Source: an uncultured Bacilli bacterium
GTDB lineage: Bacteria > Bacillota_I > Bacilli_A > RF39 > UBA660
Reading direction: 5' to 3'
Assembly (NCBI GenBank): GCA_910586425.1
Contig: CAJUHL010000003.1
Coordinates: 1 to 64,000, forward strand
DNA length: 64,000 bases
Shown: positions 6,869 through 14,550 of the stretch, one piece after another
Layout of the letters: the number at the start of each line of letters is the position of its first letter
Numbering within the stretch: position 1 is the stretch's first letter
Translations under genes and position numbers: made by a program
Notes under the pieces: model-generated
Databases searched by the model: none
Told to the model about the DNA's origin: nothing
The model's input: the letters and a program-made list of their open reading frames with translations, nothing else

Positions 6869-8602
6869 TTATTTTTTACTTTTAATTTGATCCTCTAGTA
6901 AAGCAATAAAATCATTTTGGGATAAAGTAGTCGTATCATTTTGTCCAAATAATCGATAGCTAATTGTCTGATTTTCTACCTCTTTATCTCCCAAAATAAG
7001 GGTATAAGGAATTTTCATTGTTTGACTTTCACGCATACGATATCCTAGTTTTTCTTCCCTTGCATCTACTTCTACACGAATATTATGTTGTTTTAACAAA
7101 GTTTCTATACCTTTTGCATATTCTAAATGATACTCATTATTTACAGGTATTATATTGACTTGTGTAGGTGCTAGCCAAAGAGGAAAAGCACCTGCATAAT
7201 GTTCAATTAAAATACCAATAAATCTTTCAATAGAACCAAATATAACACGATGAAGCATAATTGGCCTTTTTTTATTGCCATCTTTGTCAATATAAGTCAA
7301 ATCAAATCGTTCTGGTAAATTAGCATCTAATTGTATTGTTCCACATTGCCACACTCTCCCCAAAGAATCTTTGATATGAAAATCCAATTTTGGGCCATAA
7401 AAAGCCCCATCTCCTGGATTAATCTTACAATCATGCCCTGCTTCATGACAGGCTTTCTGTAAAATTTCCTCACTATGATTCCAAGACTCGATTGTTCCAA
7501 TATATTTTTCTGGTCTAGTTGATAATTCAATATCATATGTTAGTCCAAATACAAGATAAATACGATTGATAAATTGAATCAAACGGATAATTTCACTTTC
7601 GATTTGGTCTTCTCTCATAAAAATGTGTGCATCATCCTGTGTAAATGTTCTTACCCGAAATAAGCCATTCAAAGACCCACTTGACTCATGACGATGGACC
7701 TGTCCCAATTCACCACAACGAATCGGTAAATCTTTATAGGAATGTAGAGCGTTTTTATAAACTAACATGCCACCAGGACAATTCATAGGCTTAATTGCAA
7801 ATTCTTTTTCATCAATGGTAGAAGTATACATATTTTCACGATAATTTTCCCAATGTCCTGACGTTTCCCAAAGTTCGCGATTTAACATAATAGGGGTTTT
7901 GATAAATTCGTATCCTTCTTTGGTATGCTCCTCATACCAATAATTTTCTAATATATTTCTTATAATCATTCCCTTTGGTAGAAAGAATGGAAAGCCTGGT
8001 CCATATTCACTCATCATAAATAGATTAAGTTCACGGCCTAATTTACGGTGATCTCTTCTTTTGGCTTCCTCTAAAAACTCTAAATGTTGCTTCAAATCTT
8101 CTTCAGTCTCAAAGCAAATACCATAGATTCTTTGTAACATTTTATTGTTAGAATCGCCTTTCCAGTAAGCTCCACTTACCTTTAACAATTTAAAATACTT
8201 TATTTCTTTTACTGTTTCTACATGCGGTCCTCTACAAAGATCCGTGAATTCCCCTTGCGTATAACAACTGATGACAGTATCTTCTAGATTCATACGTTCT
8301 ATTAAGTCAATTTTATAAGGATCATTGGCAAACGCTTGCAATGCTTCTTCTTTGGTTAACTCCTGTCTTACAATACGTTTTCCATCTTTGGAAATTTTTT
8401 TCATTTCATGTTCAATTTTTTCTAAATCTTCTTCCTTGATGACATCATCCCCTAAATCAATGTCATAATAAAATCCTTCTTCAATAACAGGCCCTACCCA
8501 AAACATCGCCTGTGGATATAACCTTTTAACTGCTTGTGCTAACAAATGGGCACAACTATGATTTAATATACTTAACCTTTCATTTTCTTTAATATTCATC
8601 AT
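6869..8602 (-). CDS. thrS: Threonine-tRNA ligase lacking the TGS domain
   Basis: Charges tRNA-Thr. The 577-residue protein starts directly at the editing domain (HxxxH: HSCAH near residue 15; CRGPH near 120), followed by the class II core with NCPGG, VHRHESSG and DDAHIF, the zinc-site LHRVIFGS and the anticodon-binding domain. Typical bacterial ThrRS is about 640 residues with a ~60-residue TGS domain in front; that domain is missing and no coding for it is seen upstream. The start ATG overlaps the stop of the preceding gene as ATGA. Expression is controlled by the T-box at 9062-9267. Confidence 0.95.
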   Translation of the reverse strand: MMNIKENERLSILNHSCAHLLAQAVKRLYPQAMFWVGPVIEEGFYYDIDLGDDVIKEEDLEKIEHEMKKISKDGKRIVRQELTKEEALQAFANDPYKIDLIERMNLEDTVISCYTQGEFTDLCRGPHVETVKEIKYFKLLKVSGAYWKGDSNNKMLQRIYGICFETEEDLKQHLEFLEEAKRRDHRKLGRELNLFMMSEYGPGFPFFLPKGMIIRNILENYWYEEHTKEGYEFIKTPIMLNRELWETSGHWENYRENMYTSTIDEKEFAIKPMNCPGGMLVYKNALHSYKDLPIRCGELGQVHRHESSGSLNGLFRVRTFTQDDAHIFMREDQIESEIIRLIQFINRIYLVFGLTYDIELSTRPEKYIGTIESWNHSEEILQKACHEAGHDCKINPGDGAFYGPKLDFHIKDSLGRVWQCGTIQLDANLPERFDLTYIDKDGNKKRPIMLHRVIFGSIERFIGILIEHYAGAFPLWLAPTQVNIIPVNNEYHLEYAKGIETLLKQHNIRVEVDAREEKLGYRMRESQTMKIPYTLILGDKEVENQTISYRLFGQNDTTTLSQNDFIALLEDQIKSKK

Positions 8603-9012
8603 TCAAACCATTCCTTTCTTTTTTGGTCAAACTTTTTTTGATAAGATTTTTTACGGGTGTACCCGCGCTCTTCGGATATTTGGTCAACTGGTACTACTGA
8701 AAACTCTGTTCTCTGTAGCATAATTTCTAATAATAGCCCTACATCCATTCCCCTCACTAATCTAGCAATTATTTCCTCTGCAGAAATATTGCCAAGTAAT
8801 AAAGGGTTGATATATGGTAATGTCTTTCCAGAACGATCGCGTACCCATAGAACCATTCCTCGAATTGTATATTCCTCTTGATAACACATCATTGGAAATC
8901 TCTCTATCTTCATCCCACTTATCTTATCTTTAATACAATCATGTGGAAAATTACAATATCGAAATGCCTCATTGGATTCTACTTGAACATACTGTACAAG
9001 AAAATCGTACAT
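8599..9012 (-). CDS. Hypothetical protein between the threonyl T-box and thrS
   Basis: The frame ends in ATGA overlap with thrS, so the two are translationally coupled under the T-box. The start is unsettled. An ATG at 9108 lies inside the T-box antiterminator and cannot be real. The first ATG after the terminator is 9012, without a ribosome site. An AGGTGAG at about 9061-9055 would suit an upstream start, but only TTG (9039, about 15 bases away) or ATA (9051) is in frame. The product (137 residues or more) has a central VLWVRDRSGKTLPYINPLL and ends in basic residues. A chorismate-lyase/UTRA-like fold is a weak possibility; I do not recognise the family. Confidence 0.6.
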   Translation of the reverse strand: MYDFLVQYVQVESNEAFRYCNFPHDCIKDKISGMKIERFPMMCYQEEYTIRGMVLWVRDRSGKTLPYINPLLLGNISAEEIIARLVRGMDVGLLLEIMLQRTEFSVVPVDQISEERGYTRKKSYQKKFDQKRKEWFE

Positions 9013-9061
9013 AGATATGATATATTTTTCTGAAAGCAAAACTTTTTTTATACACTCACCT

Positions 9062-9267
9062 ACAAATAAAAAACACTCCCATAAAGGAGCGTTTTCACGC
9101 GGTACCATCCTAGTTTATCACTTAATTTCTGTTAACGGAGTCACCCGGTAATCTCTTTCGAGTACGATTCATAGGGAGTAATGTATGCTAAATTGATTAT
9201 CTTCCACCAAACGATAACTCTCTTTTACAATATTAAACATGCACCATGTCCTAATCAAAATCTTTCT
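9062..9267 (-). promoter_or_regulatory. T-box riboswitch controlling thrS
   Basis: The minus strand carries the conserved T-box bulge sequence TAGGATGGTACCGCG (about 9112-9098). It is followed by a terminator hairpin ACGCTCC / GGGAGTGT and TTTTTT. Uncharged tRNA-Thr binding would stabilise the antiterminator and allow transcription of the hypothetical gene and thrS. Confidence 0.9.
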
Positions 9268-9273
9268 ATTACT

Positions 9274-9301
9274 AGAATAACACGTATTTTAAATTTGTCA
9301 A
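9274..9301 (-). promoter_or_regulatory. Promoter of the threonyl T-box transcript
   Basis: TTGACA (9301-9296) and TATTCT (9279-9274) with a 16-bp spacer. Confidence 0.65.
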
Positions 9302-9326
9302 TGCTTTCTATTTATTTTATGCAAGT

Positions 9327-10247
9327 TCAATCCCGCAAATTCTGACTAATCATTTCAACTGGCTCTGCCATTTGTTTAATTCGTTCAATAATTCTTCTCG
9401 CTTTAATTAAATCAACACCATCTTTGGTCATACTAAAATGTTGTTCCAAAGCTTTCAAATCCAAATTAGAAGTAAAAAAGGTAGGTAATTTTTCTTGCAT
9501 CCGATATTGCATGATAGGACAAAATATTTCATCCCTACCCCATGCTGTTGTATTTTCCGCACCTATATCATCAATGAGTAACAGAGGTGCTTTCATAACA
9601 GTATTATATTTATTTTTAAATTCATCTTTATCACCTGTAAATGAATTTTTTAAATCTCTCAAATAATCTGGCCAAAAAACAATGGCACTTTTAATTTTAC
9701 GATTCGCAAATTCATGAAATAAGGCGGATAATAAATAGGTCTTTCCACTTCCGAAGCTTCCATACAAATAAATTCCTTTCCCATTTGGATATTTTTTCAA
9801 GAATTGATTCATTGCCTTAATCGCTTCAAATCGATTTTCATCATCCGTATAAATTTCTTTCATTTTCGCATTTTGAATTTCCTTTGGAATTTCATAACAT
9901 TTCATATATTGTAAATGACTTTCCTCTTTTAATCTTTTCTGTTCATATTTACAAGCTTGATATTCAAATTCTAAATGATTTTCTCTGATATGTGGCAAAT
10001 AAGCATGTCCTGTTACTTTATTTTGACAAGCTGCAAGTCCTTTACAATGTTTACAATGTTGAAATTCAACCGCACACTCCTCTAAAATAGAAGTATACTG
10101 CGCCAATACCTCATAAGATATAGGTAATTTTTTCACCAAAGCTTTCATAGAATCCTCTTCTATGGAGTCCAAAAAATTTTTCATAAGACTGGTTTTTAAA
10201 TCTTCGGTTACTTGGTATTTATGCGTTGTTGACTGTAATGTTTTCAT
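9327..10247 (-). CDS. dnaI: Primosomal protein DnaI (helicase loader)
   Basis: Loads the replicative helicase at the origin and at restart sites. The 306-residue protein has a DnaI N-terminal region with a cysteine cluster (CKHCKGLAACQNK near residue 80) and a C-terminal AAA+ domain: Walker A YGSFGSGKT near 165, Walker B LLLIDDIGAE near 225, sensor TFFTSNLDL near 255. The start follows AGGTGG by six bases and lies eight bases after dnaB, so the two primosome genes form one unit. The C-terminus matches the family length. Confidence 0.92.
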   Translation of the reverse strand: MKTLQSTTHKYQVTEDLKTSLMKNFLDSIEEDSMKALVKKLPISYEVLAQYTSILEECAVEFQHCKHCKGLAACQNKVTGHAYLPHIRENHLEFEYQACKYEQKRLKEESHLQYMKCYEIPKEIQNAKMKEIYTDDENRFEAIKAMNQFLKKYPNGKGIYLYGSFGSGKTYLLSALFHEFANRKIKSAIVFWPDYLRDLKNSFTGDKDEFKNKYNTVMKAPLLLIDDIGAENTTAWGRDEIFCPIMQYRMQEKLPTFFTSNLDLKALEQHFSMTKDGVDLIKARRIIERIKQMAEPVEMISQNLRD

Positions 10248-10255
10248 ATAACCAC

Positions 10256-11536
10256 CTATTGAAATGCCTTTAACATTTCTTCCATTTCTTTTTGTTTTTC
10301 TTTACTTGCTTCTTTTACTTCAATTTCCTTATCAAACCATTCAGGTTTGATTGCTTCTACTTTCTTCCGGGTATTATTTTTTCTAGCATGATATTCTTTC
10401 TCTGCCAAGGCCATCGCACCTTCTACTGTTTCTACTTTACTTTTAGCCCACTGCGACGCAATGGTTTCTACAAACCCTTTGGTAAGTTTATTTTGATTGA
10501 TTTTTAACACATAATCGATTAAAACATTCACAACTCCAGGCTTTAAATCCATATCCAAAAGTAAATATTCGAGTAATTTTAAATCAGAACGAGATGGTCT
10601 TACCCCATTATATTTACTACATAGCCAATCATAAGGCGATGTGGTTTCAAACTGATAAATCATTTTAGCTTTTTTCGATTGATCACCGACAGGCTTTCTT
10701 AAATATTCTGGCTGATTCCGAAAAATCAAACTTGGTAATTTCCCATTATTTTCAAACTGATAATATTTTCGGCAATTATTCTTCAATACTGTTTTATCAA
10801 TTCCATTTCTCTCATTCAGAGAATTACGAATTAGCTCACACATTTGTTCTTCATTAAATTGATAAATAAATCCAAGTTTATGAAGTAAATGTCGCATTTC
10901 TTTGGTAACGGACTTTTTCGAAAATAAATCCTCTGGTATCATTGCAAAAATACTTTCCAAATCCAGACGACTTTCTACCTCTAATACAGCTGTTTTTTTA
11001 GACTTAGTTTCTAACTCCAATTGCTCTACATAAGAAAGATTCGTCGATTCAAATACATCTTTAAACGACATGGTAACTTCCTCATAATCCCGTAAATTGA
11101 GTGATGGTATTTTAAAATATTCCATCGTTTTTTTATAGGCTGTATCTCCTATATTACGATACAAAGTAGTACTTAAAATAGGATTATTCATAAATTCAAA
11201 AGGGGTTAATGGAGAAAATAAAGTATAGACATAATGATTGACATTCCCTTTCTTCTGATAGGTTTTCATCAATCCAATTGCCTCTAATTTTTCCCTAGCT
11301 TCTTCAATATCATTGAGTTTCATACGCATACAAGTCATTAGATGATGATGTGTCCATTCATTGGAGTTAGTTTCCGTTGAATCCAAATAAGACCAAAGCG
11401 TATGATAAAGGCTGACTGCTGTACTTCCTAAAATAGGTTGATATAGAAGAAATAGAATTTTATGGTCAATATTTCCTAATATGGTTTTATTATAAACAAC
11501 ATATGTATCAGCAGGTAAAAGTGAATCATGTACCAT
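10256..11536 (-). CDS. dnaB: Replication initiation and membrane attachment protein DnaB (Bacillus type)
   Basis: Works with DnaD and DnaI to recruit the replicative helicase in Firmicutes; not the helicase itself. The N-terminal winged-helix text (DHKILFLLYQPILGSTAVSL) and the C-terminal DnaB/DnaD domain with YLLLDMDLKPGVVNVLIDYV near residue 345 identify it. I place the start at 11536, where AGGAGG stands seven bases upstream of MVHDSLLPADTYVV, rather than at an upstream in-frame ATG. It precedes dnaI. Confidence 0.9.
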   Translation of the reverse strand: MVHDSLLPADTYVVYNKTILGNIDHKILFLLYQPILGSTAVSLYHTLWSYLDSTETNSNEWTHHHLMTCMRMKLNDIEEAREKLEAIGLMKTYQKKGNVNHYVYTLFSPLTPFEFMNNPILSTTLYRNIGDTAYKKTMEYFKIPSLNLRDYEEVTMSFKDVFESTNLSYVEQLELETKSKKTAVLEVESRLDLESIFAMIPEDLFSKKSVTKEMRHLLHKLGFIYQFNEEQMCELIRNSLNERNGIDKTVLKNNCRKYYQFENNGKLPSLIFRNQPEYLRKPVGDQSKKAKMIYQFETTSPYDWLCSKYNGVRPSRSDLKLLEYLLLDMDLKPGVVNVLIDYVLKINQNKLTKGFVETIASQWAKSKVETVEGAMALAEKEYHARKNNTRKKVEAIKPEWFDKEIEVKEASKEKQKEMEEMLKAFQ

Positions 11537-11589
11537 AAAATAACCTCCTAACACAAATCTATCACTAGTGTACCATAATTTCAACCAGA

Positions 11590-11616
11590 AAAAAAGAAAA
11601 CCAACTGATTTTCTTT
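11590..11616 (-). terminator. Terminator after the DUF2207 gene
   Basis: AAGAAAA and TTTTCTT form a stem followed by T residues. The stop TAA of the DUF2207 gene touches the base of the 5' arm. Confidence 0.6.
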
Positions 11617-13321
11617 ATAAATTGAATTCATGGGTTTCTAACTTACATAAAAAAGTTGCCAAAGACTTTCGAAGCGTTTTTAAAGAACCACATTGCTGAT
11701 CTACATACCACTTTGGTAACTGTGACATCACTTGGTATCCACTCATCATCCATTTGTCATAAAAACCAAACACATAAGCATAAGAAAGCATTTCATAAAA
11801 GTAAGCAGTATTTTCTTCCATTTGCTCTTGCAAAGTAGAAACACGCATCTCATAAAGCCCAGAATGGAAGCCATAGATTTTACCTAAGACTTCATTCCCA
11901 TATCGTGTTCGTTTGGGTAATTTGTGGAAAATAGAAGCACTAATACATAAGAAAACAACCCCGATAAGATGTATTATCCATAATAAAAGCTCTGAATATA
12001 AATAGTATCCACTCATTGCTAATACAAAAAATAACAAAATCATTCCAAATACGTTTCTAAACTTTTTATGTTTTTTAATAAAAGTAAATAAAAGTCCACA
12101 GAAAAGAAAACAAGTCATGCTAACAGCCAAAACCAAAAAAGATACACGATAGATGGGAATTCCTATGACACCCAAACAACCCAGTAGTAGCAATAAATAA
12201 AAGATTACAGAAATTTTTTTATATTTTCGTTCAAAAATATGGTTTTGATGATCTGGATTATCAATAATTGCCTTTAATTCCTGTTCATGATCGTTAAAAT
12301 ATGACTGTAATTCTGCTTCATATACAACATCTGACTCATGAAATAATTCATCAAATAACGTTTTTTGTAACGCATTTTGACCATCATAAGATTTTATTTT
12401 TTCTATATAATAGATATCATCTTGATGAATAATACGTAAATAACCTTGATTTGCAAGTACGAGTAATAAAGAGATAAGATCTTTTCTGGTTGTATACCCA
12501 TTCATAAGAAAGGAAATTTCTGCAGAATCAAATTGATGAGGTGGAACAATCATATCTTCTATGATAACCTTACTATTTCGAATCCATCTAATCCATATAA
12601 AAATACCATAAAGCAAGCATATGATTGGAAAGAAAAGAACACTACAATAAAAAACGATATCCATTGGTTTTGTCACAAAATAGCCTTTTGGAAAAAGCAC
12701 AGAAAGAGACAATGTTTGATTTTCCCCTAACGCAGTCGGTAGAGTCCCTATTAAAGCATTTTCATCGATTTGATAAGATACCATATTGGTCTCATTTCCA
12801 TTCAAATAAAAACGAATCGCATTTTTTTCTACTGACATTGGGAAATGAATCACAAAATGAATATTAGATATCATCGCTTGAGACGTTCCATCTACAATAT
12901 CAAAAAAAAGTTCATCGGTTTCTTCTCCAAACACCTCTCCTAAATCTCTTTGATAATTGATTTGAACAAAACCATTGTTATCATCAATCATATCAGGACG
13001 AACTACCCCTGTCTTTTCCTCATTTTTAGGATATACAATCGCATTGGGAGAATTTAAACTCAACTTAAAAATTCGATTTTTTCTTGAAAAGGAAACCCCA
13101 TTTCTTTGAATTCCTTTCTGTTCATAAACCAAATTTCGTTCAAATAAACAAGAAGGTGTATATACATAAATTTGATATGTTTCTTGAATTTCTATCGTAT
13201 GATTTTGAAATACTGTAGCATCATAATGATAATCTAATATATCGTAATCTTGTGCCTGTATTTGAAATGGAATATATAAATACATCAACAATAATATTCG
13301 TAATATGTTATGTTTTTTCAT
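11615..13321 (-). CDS. DUF2207 membrane protein
   Basis: 568 residues with the DUF2207 plan: signal peptide (ILRILLLMYLYIPFQIQAQ), an extracellular beta-rich domain of ~190 residues, a membrane segment near 230, a cytoplasmic domain beginning with the winged-helix-like SAEISFLMNGYTTRKDLISLLLVLANQGYL, two or three more membrane segments near 380-455, and a soluble tail containing YAYVFGFYDKWM. Function of the family is unknown. AAGGGTG eight bases upstream supports the ATG at 13321 over the in-frame GTG at 13330. Confidence 0.85.
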   Translation of the reverse strand: MKKHNILRILLLMYLYIPFQIQAQDYDILDYHYDATVFQNHTIEIQETYQIYVYTPSCLFERNLVYEQKGIQRNGVSFSRKNRIFKLSLNSPNAIVYPKNEEKTGVVRPDMIDDNNGFVQINYQRDLGEVFGEETDELFFDIVDGTSQAMISNIHFVIHFPMSVEKNAIRFYLNGNETNMVSYQIDENALIGTLPTALGENQTLSLSVLFPKGYFVTKPMDIVFYCSVLFFPIICLLYGIFIWIRWIRNSKVIIEDMIVPPHQFDSAEISFLMNGYTTRKDLISLLLVLANQGYLRIIHQDDIYYIEKIKSYDGQNALQKTLFDELFHESDVVYEAELQSYFNDHEQELKAIIDNPDHQNHIFERKYKKISVIFYLLLLLGCLGVIGIPIYRVSFLVLAVSMTCFLFCGLLFTFIKKHKKFRNVFGMILLFFVLAMSGYYLYSELLLWIIHLIGVVFLCISASIFHKLPKRTRYGNEVLGKIYGFHSGLYEMRVSTLQEQMEENTAYFYEMLSYAYVFGFYDKWMMSGYQVMSQLPKWYVDQQCGSLKTLRKSLATFLCKLETHEFNL

Positions 13322-13382
13322 TGCACGCACACCCTTTTATTCTACAATCGATTATAGCATATCTCTTTTATCAAAACAACAA

Positions 13383-13404
13383 AAAACTGACTTAAGTCAG
13401 TTTT
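13383..13404 (-). terminator. Terminator after the second pilin-like gene
   Basis: Perfect palindrome of AAAACTGACTT and AAGTCAGTTTT, flanked by T-rich sequence on the minus strand and A-rich on the plus strand. Confidence 0.7.
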
Positions 13405-13410
13405 AGATTC

Positions 13411-13896
13411 TTAACTATTTGAATCTGGTGTAGTAGTTGTTTTACCTAAAGCAGCTTCGACTTTAGCTTTTGCGTCAGCTGTATCTGTTGGAGTTGCATC
13501 CGTTTCGTCTTTGCTAGTTGCTTTTGCAGTTTCTCCAAAAATATATCCAATTGCTTTTCCATAACTATTGAATTTGAATTCAGCATATTGTACATATCCT
13601 TTATCATTTACAACAACCCATCCTGATGTTGGTTTTTCTCCTTTTACTTCTATGTCTTTAAGTGCTTCTGCATTCCATTCATAGATACCTGATTTAATTG
13701 TAATATTATCAAGTTGACCAATCATAGAATATTTTTCAATAGATTCAATATATCCATTTGCACTTGCTTCTGCAGCACCTTTCTTTGCCTTGTCGATTAC
13801 ATCCATAATCATTGGTGTTGCAATTAACGCAATAATTGCTAAAATAACGATTACAGCTAGTAACTCAATTAATGTAAAACCTTTTTGACTTTTCAT
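13411..13896 (-). CDS. Type IV pilin-like protein (class III signal peptide)
   Basis: Starts MKSQKGFTLIELLAVIVILA: a short basic leader, prepilin peptidase site G/FTLIE with the conserved Glu at mature position 5, and a hydrophobic helix to about residue 27. A ~100-residue globular part contains EVKGEKPTSGWVVVNDKG. The C-terminus is a low-complexity T/D/A/K tail ending in TTTTPDSNS. The start is fixed by AGGAGG eight bases upstream. It has its own promoter (13927-13956) and is a paralogue of the next gene. No pilus ATPase, platform protein or prepilin peptidase is in this window, so the assembly machine must be elsewhere. Confidence 0.85.
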   Translation of the reverse strand: MKSQKGFTLIELLAVIVILAIIALIATPMIMDVIDKAKKGAAEASANGYIESIEKYSMIGQLDNITIKSGIYEWNAEALKDIEVKGEKPTSGWVVVNDKGYVQYAEFKFNSYGKAIGYIFGETAKATSKDETDATPTDTADAKAKVEAALGKTTTTPDSNS

Positions 13897-13926
13897 TCTA
13901 ACATCCTCCTCTATTTTTACAAGTTT

Positions 13927-13956
13927 AGTATAGCATAACTCAAAAACATTAGTCAA
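13927..13956 (-). promoter_or_regulatory. Promoter of the second pilin-like gene
   Basis: TTGACT (13956-13951), 18 bp, extended -10 TGCTATACT with TATACT at 13932-13927. Confidence 0.55.
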
Positions 13957-13980
13957 TCTATTTATTTACGATTTACAAAA

Positions 13981-14481
13981 TTATACATTAGGATTTAATG
14001 CATTATGCACAGCATCTACGACTGTCTTTTGAAAGTCTGTTATACTTTGTCCTTCTGATTGAATTGGTTTTGTAACATTCGCATCTAAAATCGCTTGAGC
14101 ACGGTCTATTTCAGTATAGCCCACATATTTATCATAACTACCAAATTGTAAAGATGCGGCAACCACAATACCTCTACTATCAATGAATACCCATCCTGAT
14201 GTTGGTTTTTCTCCTTTTACTTCTACTTCTGAAAGTTCTGAAGCATTATAATCATACAGCCCTGCTGGAATTACAGAAGTGTTTCCTGTATTTTGATCTA
14301 ACATGCCAACAACTGTATATTTTTCAATTGCCTCGATATACCCATTCATACTCGATTCCACTGCACCTTTTCTTGCTTTATCAATGACATCCATAATCAT
14401 TGGAGTCGCAATCAAAGCAATAATGGCAAGTATTACAATAACGGCTAACAACTCAATTAGTGTAAAACCTTTTTGTTTCAT
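13981..14481 (-). CDS. Type IV pilin-like protein (paralogue)
   Basis: 166 residues. The first ~38 residues (MKQKGFTLIELLAVIVILA and the rest of the helix) are nearly identical to the downstream gene, and both keep EVKGEKPTSGWV in the globular domain; elsewhere they diverge. The C-terminus is a helix-forming stretch (SITDFQKTVVDAVHNALNPNV) instead of a low-complexity tail. Preservation of the leader and helix with divergence of the head is usual for major/minor pilin pairs. A GGAGG ribosome site precedes the start. Confidence 0.85.
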   Translation of the reverse strand: MKQKGFTLIELLAVIVILAIIALIATPMIMDVIDKARKGAVESSMNGYIEAIEKYTVVGMLDQNTGNTSVIPAGLYDYNASELSEVEVKGEKPTSGWVFIDSRGIVVAASLQFGSYDKYVGYTEIDRAQAILDANVTKPIQSEGQSITDFQKTVVDAVHNALNPNV

Positions 14482-14515
14482 GTGATTCCTCCAATCTATT
14501 TAGTAGTATTAACAA

Positions 14516-14550
14516 GAAAAAAGAGAATATACAAAATTCCCTCTTTTTAT
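14516..14550 (-). terminator. Probable valS terminator
   Basis: AAAAAGAG... and ...CTCTTTTTT flank a short loop just after the valS stop, with a bulge in the stem; the 3' arm ends in a T-run. Confidence 0.5.

Noticed and set aside
9013..9108. ATG at 9108 as start of the gene before thrS
   Set aside because: It lies in the T-box antiterminator bulge, and the frame would be read through the terminator hairpin.
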